Below, one piece after another: positions 1 to 5,819 of a stretch of 8,347 bases of DNA. Numbering within the stretch: the first letter of the stretch is position 1; each line of letters starts with the position of its first letter. The position numbers were made by a program, and so were the translations under genes. Below the pieces are notes generated by a model. It worked only from the letters and a program-made list of their open reading frames with translations, did not search any database and was not told where the DNA came from. Origin of the DNA: CBCXVS01 sp965178525 (GTDB lineage: Bacteria > Tectomicrobia > Entotheonellia > Entotheonellales > Entotheonellaceae); contig CBCXVS010000314.1 in the NCBI GenBank assembly GCA_965178525.1, positions 1-8,347 of the forward strand. Reading direction: 5' to 3'.

Positions 1-117
1 AATGGACTTTTGAATTGGGCTAACCTGTTGATCTACTTAACCCTCCGCCTATTCTGCCAGGGGAACTTCGGACTAAAGGTACGTTACGATCTCTACGCAC
101 ACGATTTCTATTCGTAA
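1..117 (+). CDS. possible C-terminal fragment of an unidentified gene (cut by left edge)
   Basis: Frame 1 is open from the first base for 38 codons and ends in TAA at 115-117. The other two forward frames stop within the first 21 bases. The residues look protein-like, rich in Leu, Tyr and Phe, ending in a basic/aromatic segment that includes KVRYDLYAHDF. I do not recognise the family. An open run of 38 codons can arise by chance, so this is only a candidate tail of a gene that lies mainly outside the window. No hairpin with a T-tract follows it. Confidence 0.25.
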   Translation, partial: NGLLNWANLLIYLTLRLFCQGNFGLKVRYDLYAHDFYS

Positions 118-227
118 AATTCCGCCTTCCTTACCTTTTGTACACACTCCTCCAGTCAAGTGGATCGTCATTCCCTTTATTACCTTTTTGCTGATGATCA
201 AGGAATAGCAGGACCGCGCAATCTTCT
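118..227. other. leader region before the transporter, no gene recognised
   Basis: This stretch is pyrimidine-rich on the plus strand, especially 121-192, and more A/T-rich than the genes around it. A short minus-strand frame across 131-316 has no family resemblance and overlaps the transporter N-terminus, so I treat it as chance. I found no convincing -35/-10 pair, RNA gene or terminator. An AAGGA at 200-204 and an AGCAGGA at 207-213 are the only ribosome-binding-like strings before the transporter. Neither sits at normal distance from an ATG, GTG or TTG. Confidence 0.4.
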
Positions 228-290
228 CTGCTGGACCGCAGCCTTCGTGTCTTCACGGACATTCGTGCCGGCGAAGGGTCAACCGCGCTA

Positions 291-1607
291 TTGATGTTCG
301 CCAACATTTTCCTCATCTTATGCGCCTATTACTTCATCAAACCGCTGCGGGAAGGGTGGATTGCTGTTTCCGACGTCAGCGGTCTCTCCAAAGTAGAGGT
401 CAAAGCCTACTCGAGTTTCGCGCAGAGCGTGTTCCTCATCCCGGTCGTCTGGACCTATGGCCGCCTGGCCGAGCGTTGGAGCCGGCACCGGCTCAGCACC
501 CAGTCGACGCTGTATTGCATGGCGGTCATGGCCGTCTTTTGGGTGTTACAACCGAATTTTTTCTTCGAGAAACTGCCGCTCTCCGGCATCGTCTTTTATC
601 TGTGGGTCGGCATGTTTGGCGTCTTTGTCGTCGCCCAGTTCTGGGCTTTTGCAGCAGATGTGTATGCGGGGGCGCAAGGCGACCGGCTGCTCCCCATGAT
701 CGCGATTGGCGCAACCGCAGGCGCCGCGGCCGGTTCTTGGCTGACGGATATGCTGCTGCGTGCGGGTTTTATTCAAGCCGAATGGCTTTTGATGGCGGCG
801 ATGCTTCCCTTGACCGCCTCGATTCTTCTGACGCATGCCGTAGATCGGCGGAGACAACCGCCAGAGGCCGTTGGCAAAACGCCGGCACCGGTACCGGAAC
901 ATTCTGGCCCGAGTGCGCTCCGGCTCGTGCTGTCCAGCCGTTTTCTTCTGGCCACTGCGATCATCACGCTCCTGCTGAGCTGGGTCAATACCAACGGCGA
1001 AAACCTGCTCTTCGGGGTGGTGCAGGAGTTCCTGCAGGGCGAGGCGCTCACGCAGGGGATCACCGATCGCGACGCGCTGCGGCGTTTCACGCGGGACGCC
1101 ACCACCAGCTTCTATGGGAATTTCTTCTTCTGGATCAACATCACAGCCTTGCTCTTGCAGGCTTTTGTCGCCTCACGGCTCTTCAAATACGGAGGCTTTG
1201 GGGTTTTGTTTCTCCTGATGCCGGTGGTCGCGCTTCTGTCCTACGGCGCCATGGCCCTCGTACCGATTCTGATGATTATCAAAATCATGAAGATCGCGGA
1301 GAACGCGACCGACTATTCCCTCAATAATACCGCTCGGCACGTCCTCTGGCTGCCCCTGTCAGCCGAAACCAAGTACAAGGGGAAGCCGACGATCGATACG
1401 CTCTTCGTGCGCATCGGAGATGGCATCGCTGCGTTGACGGTACTCGTTGGCATTGGTTTGCTCGCCTTGCCAACCTCGTACTTTTTCATTCTGAACGTCG
1501 GGTTGGTGCTCGTGTGGATCGCCTTGGCCTTCGTCGTGATTCGTGAGCACCGCCGACTCTCGGAAGCGGCTGATGCAGGCCATACCTCCATCCTGCATCG
1601 GGTCTAA
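291..1607 (+). CDS. MFS-type / ATP:ADP-translocase-like (Npt1/Npt2-like) multi-pass transporter
   Basis: This is a polytopic inner-membrane protein with about 12 hydrophobic segments. With TTG 291 as residue 1 they lie roughly at 2-20, 40-60, 74-92, 97-125, 132-157, 163-184, 217-241, 274-296, 302-332, 376-395 and 396-418. Family markers are the first helix ending AYYFIKPLREGW, and the late loop with NNTARHVLWLPLS (345-357) followed by ETKYKGKPTIDT (359-370) and RIGDG. These match the conserved loop of bacterial relatives of plastid/rickettsial nucleotide exchangers. Bacterial members are mostly uncharacterised, so the substrate is unknown. The start is uncertain: TTG 291 and ATG 294 are the first usual starts, yet the frame is open upstream from 198. 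Codons 231-290 encode LDRSLRVFTDIRAGEGSTAL, which resembles the normal family N-terminus. Translation may therefore begin at CTG 228 or 231, or the 5' end may be damaged. The next gene converges 10 bp after the stop. Confidence 0.85.
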   Translation: MMFANIFLILCAYYFIKPLREGWIAVSDVSGLSKVEVKAYSSFAQSVFLIPVVWTYGRLAERWSRHRLSTQSTLYCMAVMAVFWVLQPNFFFEKLPLSGIVFYLWVGMFGVFVVAQFWAFAADVYAGAQGDRLLPMIAIGATAGAAAGSWLTDMLLRAGFIQAEWLLMAAMLPLTASILLTHAVDRRRQPPEAVGKTPAPVPEHSGPSALRLVLSSRFLLATAIITLLLSWVNTNGENLLFGVVQEFLQGEALTQGITDRDALRRFTRDATTSFYGNFFFWINITALLLQAFVASRLFKYGGFGVLFLLMPVVALLSYGAMALVPILMIIKIMKIAENATDYSLNNTARHVLWLPLSAETKYKGKPTIDTLFVRIGDGIAALTVLVGIGLLALPTSYFFILNVGLVLVWIALAFVVIREHRRLSEAADAGHTSILHRV

Positions 1608-1617
1608 ATGGATATGC

Positions 1618-2190
1618 CTACCTCCGCAGACGAGGTAATAAGCACCCCGTCTGTTGGCTGTAATCTGCGTAGGCCCGACCAAAATGTGCGGCGAGCAAGC
1701 GCTCTTCAGCCGGGATACGGGCACAGAGCGCTACCGCAATCCCCAGACTCACACCCAGCATGAGCCCGTTGGCGGAGCCCAGTGCCGTACTGAGGTAAAA
1801 GACGCACAGCAGGGTACACATCGGATGGCGTATCCAACGGTAGGGACCGCACATGATTAACACGTGCGGCGGATGAAGGTGCAACCCGCGCCTCCCGTGT
1901 TCTCCAAGCGTCTGATGCACCCAGATGAGCAGCGGCAAGGTGCCAAGACTGCACGCCAAGCTGAGCCAGCGTAGCGCCGGCGGCAGCGGGAAGGCGTACT
2001 GCCGCATGTGCTCTGGGCCTACCGCATAGAGCAGCAGCAACATCCCCAGGAAGAGGAAGACGAGGCGCAGGAGGCTCTCGCCGACGGTATGGCTGGGCGT
2101 GTTTGTACGCTCCTGAGACCGCCTCTGGCTGCCTCTCCTGCTGCTGTCCACATCGGGCAAAGTAGGCGCGAACCAGATTGAATAGGCCAT
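1618..2190 (-). CDS. isoprenylcysteine carboxyl methyltransferase-like (ICMT/PEMT fold) membrane protein, C-terminal part
   Basis: This frame encodes the catalytic portion of the bacterial ICMT-like/PEMT membrane methyltransferase group. Hydrophobic segments lie at about residues 40-57, 72-92 and 123-158. The family core GPYRWIRHPMC (115-125) is intact, with its Arg-His-Pro. Glu-Glu at 162-163 and the ending YSQQTGCLLPRL also fit. The family uses S-adenosylmethionine; the acceptor here is unknown. The first 15 or so residues do not look like the family, and ATG 2190 has no Shine-Dalgarno sequence. The missing N-terminal helix, MLFFALHGLFNLVRAYFAR, is instead encoded in the overlapping frame from 2209. 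This frame is therefore probably the 3' part of a gene starting at 2713 and shifted by one base between about 2165 and 2095. The stop lies 10 bp from the convergent transporter stop. Confidence 0.75.
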   Translation of the reverse strand: MAYSIWFAPTLPDVDSSRRGSQRRSQERTNTPSHTVGESLLRLVFLFLGMLLLLYAVGPEHMRQYAFPLPPALRWLSLACSLGTLPLLIWVHQTLGEHGRRGLHLHPPHVLIMCGPYRWIRHPMCTLLCVFYLSTALGSANGLMLGVSLGIAVALCARIPAEERLLAAHFGRAYADYSQQTGCLLPRLRR

Positions 2191-2713
2191 GCAAGGCGAA
2201 AAAGAGCATGCGGAAGCGAAATTCGCCGGCGGGCTCTTCGTGCTCCAGGCCGAGCGTACGCCAGTACGTCAGGATGAGCAGACAACAAGCGAAGAGCCAT
2301 AGCGGAGGCAAGGCCCGGCGCGGCATCACCAGAGCGGTCAGGCGGGGGTGCGCATCGACCTGGGCTTGCCGGAGGCGATAGACCACATCGGCGAGCCCGT
2401 CGGCAATGCCAAACACGGCTGGCAGGGTACGTTGTGTCAAAGTGGCCGCGACAATGACCCCACCCCACAGCCACAGGGGGAGGCATAAGATCTGGCCGCC
2501 ATGAGTCTCAGATAAAAAGAAGAGCATTTTGTCGTGGGAAGCGCTATACAGATGGAGGCGGGCGCCCAGATCAAAGCAGAGCAACAAGCCGCCTACCGTC
2601 AGGGCGAGCAGGGTTCCGTTTTCCCTAGCTGCACCCGGACCGATCAGGACTGCGAGAAAAACGGCAAGGGAGAGCATGATCATGCCGCGTTGGTTGTAGA
2701 GCATGATACGCAT
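1706..2713 (-). CDS. unrecognised multi-TM protein fused to the ICMT N-terminus; tail out of frame
   Basis: I choose ATG 2713 because GGAG at 2719-2722 stands 5 nt before it; an in-frame GTG at 2758 has a weaker site. The real coding part probably runs from 2713 to about 2150. It contains about four hydrophobic segments, near residues 11-28, 33-46, 70-90 and 138-152, and the string HGGQILCLPLWLWGG. A polar linker, EHEEPAGEFRFR, then leads straight into an ICMT-like first helix. I do not recognise the N-terminal domain. Downstream of about 2150 the same frame stays open to 1706, but its product (Arg/Ala/Pro-rich, no family features) is a shadow of the methyltransferase frame. From 2713 to 1618 there are 1096 bases, one more than a multiple of three. 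Skipping one base would give a single protein of about 364 residues. The cause may be mutation, sequencing error or recoding. Confidence 0.6.
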   Translation of the reverse strand: MRIMLYNQRGMIMLSLAVFLAVLIGPGAARENGTLLALTVGGLLLCFDLGARLHLYSASHDKMLFFLSETHGGQILCLPLWLWGGVIVAATLTQRTLPAVFGIADGLADVVYRLRQAQVDAHPRLTALVMPRRALPPLWLFACCLLILTYWRTLGLEHEEPAGEFRFRMLFFALHGLFNLVRAYFARCGQQQERQPEAVSGAYKHAQPYRRREPPAPRLPLPGDVAAALCGRPRAHAAVRLPAAAGATLAQLGVQSWHLAAAHLGASDAWRTREARVAPSSAARVNHVRSLPLDTPSDVYPAVRLLPQYGTGLRQRAHAGCESGDCGSALCPYPG

Positions 2714-2898
2714 AGCGGCTCCGTCGTCTCTATCGACGTGTGTGGGTATGGTAGGCACAATGCTCTGTCATGTCATGATGAGGTATGCCGTCGGTTGCAC
2801 GGTCGTCATACCATCGCATATGGATTACACTCTATGTGCCTGCGGAGCAAGTAACGATTGTACATCAAACCATCGCGATGTGAGAAGGAATTACACCG
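2714..2898. promoter_or_regulatory. divergent control region between membrane gene and acetyltransferase
   Basis: These 185 bp must carry promoters for both flanking genes. The clearest structure is a bulged hairpin: GGTATG at 2782-2787 pairs with CATACC at 2807-2812, and the inner CCGT at 2788-2791 pairs with ACGG at 2799-2802, leaving a 7-nt loop and a 4-nt bulge. It could be an operator or a leader structure. I found no -35/-10 pair close to consensus on either strand. The acetyltransferase ribosome-binding site, GAAGGA, lies near 2882-2888. Confidence 0.35.
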
Positions 2899-3501
2899 AT
2901 GACGGCGAGTATCCGTGCTGCGACAGCCCATGATGCTGCATTGATCCTGGCGATTTATGCCCCGATCGTCCGAGACACCGCCATCTCCTTCGAGACCGAA
3001 GTCCCCACCGTGGAACAGATGCAACAGCGCATTGTGCACACGGTTGCGAATCTGCCATGGCTGGTGTGCGACCACGAGGGAGAGATACTCGGATACGTTT
3101 ATGCGAGTCCACATCGAACTCGCGCCGCGTATCAGTGGTCGGTTGACGTTTCGGTCTACATTCAGGCGGGCACTCGGCGTATGGGTGTTGGGCGCGCCTT
3201 GTATACGGCGCTTTTCCAGTGCTTACAGCTGCAGGGATTCTACAATTGCTATGCGGGCATTACATTGCCGAATCCGGCCAGCATTGGGTTGCACGAGGCC
3301 CTCGGTTTCCTGCCGGTTGGCATCTATCGCGCTGTCGGCTACAAACAGGGCGCTTGGCACGATGTCGGGTGGTGGCAGCTCGCGTTGCCGCAGGCCGGCG
3401 CCTCGGCGCCTGTGGCGCCACGCGATTTTCCAACGCTGATGCAACACGCGACGGCGTGGGAGCGTGCGATCGTGGCGGGGTCGTCACGCCTGCAGGTATG
3501 A
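2899..3501 (+). CDS. GNAT N-acetyltransferase, phosphinothricin/arsinothricin type (Pat/Bar/ArsN1-like)
   Basis: A cytoplasmic acetyl-CoA-dependent acetyltransferase. Family members acetylate the amino group of phosphinothricin, methionine sulfoximine or arsinothricin and so give resistance. The GNAT domain covers about residues 3-163. Visible markers are SFETEVPT (30-37), YASPHRTRAAYQWSVDVSVY (68-87), the CoA pyrophosphate loop RRMGVGRA (93-100), LPNPASIGLHEALGF (123-137) and YKQGAWHDVGWWQ (148-160). His132 aligns with the conserved His of Bar. Asp83 stands where Bar has its catalytic Glu. The last 35 residues or so, rich in Ala and Pro, extend beyond the usual domain. ATG 2899 is supported by the upstream GAAGGA. 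No arsenic or phosphonate genes flank it, so the substrate is open. Many relatives in soil and aquatic bacteria are housekeeping detoxifiers rather than producers' self-resistance genes. Confidence 0.88.
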   Translation: MTASIRAATAHDAALILAIYAPIVRDTAISFETEVPTVEQMQQRIVHTVANLPWLVCDHEGEILGYVYASPHRTRAAYQWSVDVSVYIQAGTRRMGVGRALYTALFQCLQLQGFYNCYAGITLPNPASIGLHEALGFLPVGIYRAVGYKQGAWHDVGWWQLALPQAGASAPVAPRDFPTLMQHATAWERAIVAGSSRLQV

Positions 3502-3543
3502 GACCATAAGTGCCTGGGCATCATAGCCTTGGCGTGAACGGCT

Positions 3544-3990
3544 TCATGAAGACCGGATGAGATAGGGCCAGAGGTCTTTCTCAGCTTCTGCCTTCAACAC
3601 GCCGAGTGTTACCGGAATCCCGACTTCCTCGAGGATACGAATACCGCGCCCCTGGTTCCGCGGATGGGGGTCGATGAGGGCGACGACAACAGCCTGAATC
3701 CGACGCGCCACGAGGGCCTGGGCACAGGAAGGGGTTCTGCCGTAAAACGCGCATGGTTCGAGCGTCACAAAGGCGATCACATCCCCCAAATCCCCTATGA
3801 CTTGACTCAGCGCCATGGCTTCGGCATGATGTGCGCCGGGTGGATTGGTATATCCGCGTGCGATGATTTGCCCGCCGCGCACGAGCACACAACCAACCGG
3901 GGGATTGGGGAGACAGTGGGGTAACGCCTTACGCCCTTCGTGTAGGGCTTCCCACATGTAGACTGTCTGGTGTGGGTGTGTCGCGTCCAT
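3544..3990 (-). CDS. stand-alone RibD-type deaminase (diaminohydroxyphosphoribosylaminopyrimidine deaminase-like)
   Basis: A zinc-dependent cytidine-deaminase-fold protein of 148 residues, corresponding to the N-terminal half of RibD. RibD's deaminase step converts the 2,5-diaminopyrimidine intermediate of riboflavin synthesis. Signature residues are NPPVGCVLV (29-37), the zinc/proton-shuttle motif HAE (55-57), and PCAFYGRTPSC (79-89) supplying Cys80 and Cys89. AVVVALIDPHPRNQGRG (100-116) also matches RibD. The reductase half is absent and no reading frame for it follows, because the gene ends 42 bp from the convergent acetyltransferase. It could be a split RibD, with the reductase encoded elsewhere, or a deaminase recruited to a side pathway. 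ATG 3990 has AGGA 4 nt upstream (3995-3998), so the start is well supported. No riboflavin genes are nearby. Confidence 0.87.
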   Translation of the reverse strand: MDATHPHQTVYMWEALHEGRKALPHCLPNPPVGCVLVRGGQIIARGYTNPPGAHHAEAMALSQVIGDLGDVIAFVTLEPCAFYGRTPSCAQALVARRIQAVVVALIDPHPRNQGRGIRILEEVGIPVTLGVLKAEAEKDLWPYLIRSS

Positions 3991-4071
3991 GGTATCCTAT
4001 CGGATTAAGATACTGAAGTGCCATCCACTTGTATCATGGTCACAGCGCCTGTGCAAGCCAGTTGACAATAT

Positions 4072-4176
4072 ATGGCATGGCGGTGGACGATGTACGTCCA
4101 TTTAGAACCGTTTATCAATGAGTTAGGAAAAATATCCGGGGATGAAGCCACTTCTTTGAGAGTGGAATCTATCTAA
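4072..4176 (+). CDS. doubtful 34-codon micro-ORF or gene relic
   Basis: An ATG-started frame ends in TAA. An inner ATG at 4090 would give a 28-residue product with the ending GKISGDEATSLRVESI. The composition is protein-like and mixed charged/hydrophobic, but no good Shine-Dalgarno sequence precedes either ATG. I do not recognise it. It may be a relic or chance. Confidence 0.12.
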   Translation: MAWRWTMYVHLEPFINELGKISGDEATSLRVESI

Positions 4177-4199
4177 GTGCGTTAAGGCAGTCTGGAAGC

Positions 4200-4310
4200 A
4201 TGGAGGTGAACGACTATGTAAACCCTTGGAACCATGGCCGTCCTTGCCCGCCGCGGAGATCGCCGTATAGGAAATGGAGAAGTTGGTACTTAAGTACCTG
4301 GACCTCATGA
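4200..4310 (+). CDS. doubtful 36-codon Trp/Arg/Pro-rich micro-ORF
   Basis: ATG 4200 opens a frame to TGA 4308-4310. The product has four Trp residues and strings such as NPWNHGRPCPPRRS and YRKWRSWYLSTW. That is unusual for a chance frame of this size and recalls a fragment of a basic nucleic-acid-binding or transposase-type protein, but I cannot name a family. GGAAGC just before the ATG is only a weak ribosome site. The 14-bp palindrome at 4285-4298 lies inside its 3' end. Confidence 0.2.
   Translation: MEVNDYVNPWNHGRPCPPRRSPYRKWRSWYLSTWTS
4285..4298. repeat. 14-bp perfect palindrome
   Basis: GGTACTTAAGTACC reads identically on both strands. It lies 287-300 bp upstream of the RibD-like start and 65-78 bp past the P450 stop. 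As RNA it can form only a 5-bp stem with a TTAA loop and has no U-tract, so it looks more like a dimeric protein-binding site than a terminator. Half of it, GGTACTTA, recurs at 4358-4365. Confidence 0.4.
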
Positions 4311-4362
4311 CCTTGATACATGTCTCCAGGGGAAACATATCAATTGAATTTTGTTTCGGTAC

Positions 4363-5622
4363 TTATGTGGCGCCGATAGGGAGTTCCCGGAGTCCCCGCA
4401 GGACGATATGATCTTTGAACGCCGGACGCTCTGTCAGCAATTGCAGCTCCCCAAACCGGTCTAATAACGCTTCAAAGGCAATACGGCCTTCGAGGCGCGC
4501 CAAAGGGGCCCCTAGGCAGTGGTGGATGCCGCGCCCAAACGAAATATTGCTCGTTTCGCCGCGGCGGATGTCGAGTTCGTCCGGATGACTGAACACTACC
4601 GGATCGTGATTGGCCGCACCAATGAGTAAGACGACGCCCTGGCCCTTGTGAATGGGCCGGCCGTCGAATTCCATATCTTCGAGTGCGGTACGGCCGTCCG
4701 TCTGCACCGGGGCATCGTAGCGCAGCAATTCCTCAATGGCCGCGGGCAGCCAGTCGGGATGGTGGCGTAACGCATGCCATTGGTCCGGGTGGCGTAGCAG
4801 GGCCAACATCCCGTTGCCAATGAGATTGGTGGTGGTCTCATTGCCCGCCACGAGAAGCAGCCGAAGCATGATGACCATCTCGCGCTCGGTCAAGGTGTCT
4901 CCCGCTTCTTCCACGGCCACGAGAGCGCTGATGAGATCATCCTGAGGTGTCTGCCGGCGGGCGTTGATGATACCGAGAAAGTAGGCGTCGAGCGCCTGCC
5001 CGGCATGGAAGCCATCCTGGCGCTCGCTGGGCGTGATGGTGGGCTCTAGCATCCGGGCGCGCTGGTCCGACCACACTTTGAACTGCTCTCGGTCCTGCGG
5101 TGGCACGCCCAGCAGCTCGGCGATGACGGTGACGGGCAAGGGATAAGCGATCGTTTCCATGAGATCGAAACCGGACGGATCCTCGATCTCGTCCAATAAG
5201 TCCGACATGATCGACCGAATGCGGGGTTCCATGGCCTCGATGGCCTGTGGGGTAAAGGCCTTGTTGACCAACGCCCGCAGCCGTGTATGATCCGGCGGAT
5301 CCAGAAAGAGCATGCTCGCATCCTCAGGCGATTCCATGGCGGCACGAGGCCTGCGGGAGCTCTCCGCGCGGTTACGGCCGTCATTGGAAAAACGACGGTG
5401 GTCGCGCAGGATCGCACTCACATCGTGGTAGCGCGTGCAAACCCAGGCGTTCATCAGCGTACTCCAATGGACCGGATCTTTGCTGCGCAGAGCCGCGTAG
5501 ACCGGGTACGGGTCGTTGAACACCTGGGGAGCGAGAGGGTTGTATGCAATGCCACTCTGCCACCATTCCCGCAGCAGCATAGAACGAATAATTAGAGGTC
5601 TCACAAGCCGGCGTAGAGACAT
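4363..5622 (-). CDS. cytochrome P450 (soluble bacterial class I type)
   Basis: A heme-thiolate monooxygenase of 419 residues, the usual length for soluble bacterial P450s. It would insert one oxygen atom into an unknown substrate using electrons from a ferredoxin/reductase pair not encoded here. Landmarks from ATG 5622 are the C-helix HTRLR (112-116), the oxygen-activating I-helix AGNETT (259-264), the K-helix ExxR as ELLR (298-301), and the heme loop FGRGIHHCLG with Cys369 as iron ligand. All core residues are intact. There is no membrane anchor; the basic N-terminus MSLRRLVRPLIIR is not a typical signal. I prefer ATG 5622 over GTG 5628 because AGGAGG at 5630-5635 is 7 nt from the ATG but only 1 nt from the GTG. 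Its family resembles the broad CYP107/CYP105-like bacterial group. It is divergent from the RraA-like gene, so shared control is possible. Confidence 0.93.
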   Translation of the reverse strand: MSLRRLVRPLIIRSMLLREWWQSGIAYNPLAPQVFNDPYPVYAALRSKDPVHWSTLMNAWVCTRYHDVSAILRDHRRFSNDGRNRAESSRRPRAAMESPEDASMLFLDPPDHTRLRALVNKAFTPQAIEAMEPRIRSIMSDLLDEIEDPSGFDLMETIAYPLPVTVIAELLGVPPQDREQFKVWSDQRARMLEPTITPSERQDGFHAGQALDAYFLGIINARRQTPQDDLISALVAVEEAGDTLTEREMVIMLRLLLVAGNETTTNLIGNGMLALLRHPDQWHALRHHPDWLPAAIEELLRYDAPVQTDGRTALEDMEFDGRPIHKGQGVVLLIGAANHDPVVFSHPDELDIRRGETSNISFGRGIHHCLGAPLARLEGRIAFEALLDRFGELQLLTERPAFKDHIVLRGLRELPIGAT

Positions 5623-5819
5623 GGCCACACCTCCTGTAAATCCAGAATCGCTCTCACGTGCAGGGGCGACGCGGCGTGCTGGCGGACGTCATCGTATCGG
5701 TGACAGTATACCGAAGGCACGAGCGCGCGAAAAGCCCGAGGTGATATGGAGGCGGGAAAGGATTATGCTATAGTGCGGACCCTGCAGGGGCGCATCGTCA
5801 TGAGAAGGAGACCTGAGCG
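5623..5819. promoter_or_regulatory. divergent P450 / RraA-like control region
   Basis: Leftward, TATACT at 5705-5710 is a good -10 box for the P450 but its -35 is poor. It lies within an inverted repeat, TCGGT at 5697-5701 and ACCGA at 5710-5714. Rightward, TATAGT at 5769-5774 (or TATGCT at 5764-5769) is a -10 candidate for the RraA-like gene, also with a weak -35. The 10-bp palindrome CCCTGCAGGG at 5780-5789 falls about where transcription would start. TGCAGGGGCG occurs twice in the same orientation, at 5659-5668 and 5783-5792, once near each gene. Weak -35 boxes plus operator-like repeats suggest an activator- or repressor-controlled pair; this is inference. Confidence 0.4.

Larger units (their letters stand above)
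3991..4362. other. 372-bp gap upstream of the RibD-like gene, visibly more A/T-rich
   Basis: This holds the leader of the RibD-like gene and the trailer of the P450. It is richer in A and T than the genes on either side. It contains a 14-bp palindrome at 4285-4298, two micro-ORFs on the plus strand (4072-4176 and 4200-4310) and an 8-bp repeat GGTACTTA at 4285-4292 and 4358-4365. A TTGACA at 4062-4067 has no acceptable -10 box behind it. No tRNA, tandem repeat or recognisable IS end is visible. It could be a decayed insertion or a regulatory gap. Confidence 0.4.

Noticed and set aside
1619..1637. TACCTC/GAGGTA stem-loop as a terminator between the convergent transporter and methyltransferase
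   Set aside because: Only a 6-bp stem, inside the coding end of the methyltransferase, with no T-tract on either side.
2019..2486. 155-codon minus-strand frame with a hydrophobic-looking end
   Set aside because: It overlaps the two better methyltransferase/membrane frames, is Arg/Pro/Ala-rich and shows no motif; a GC-rich shadow.
2795..2824. TTGCAC...TATGGA as a promoter of the acetyltransferase
   Set aside because: Each box matches consensus at about three of six positions, and the first lies inside the hairpin; not distinguishable from chance.
3397..3419. Three GGCGCC hexamers within 23 bases
   Set aside because: They lie in the Ala/Pro-rich coding tail of the acetyltransferase and are explained by GC-rich codons.
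4062..4090. Perfect TTGACA -35 box on the plus strand
   Set aside because: At 16-18 bp spacing the following hexamers (such as GGACGA) bear no resemblance to a -10 box, and no solid gene follows on that strand.
2899..5622. Acetyltransferase, deaminase and P450 as a small natural-product cluster with self-resistance
   Set aside because: The genes lie on different strands with a large gap, and no core biosynthetic enzyme, transporter or redox partner sits among them.
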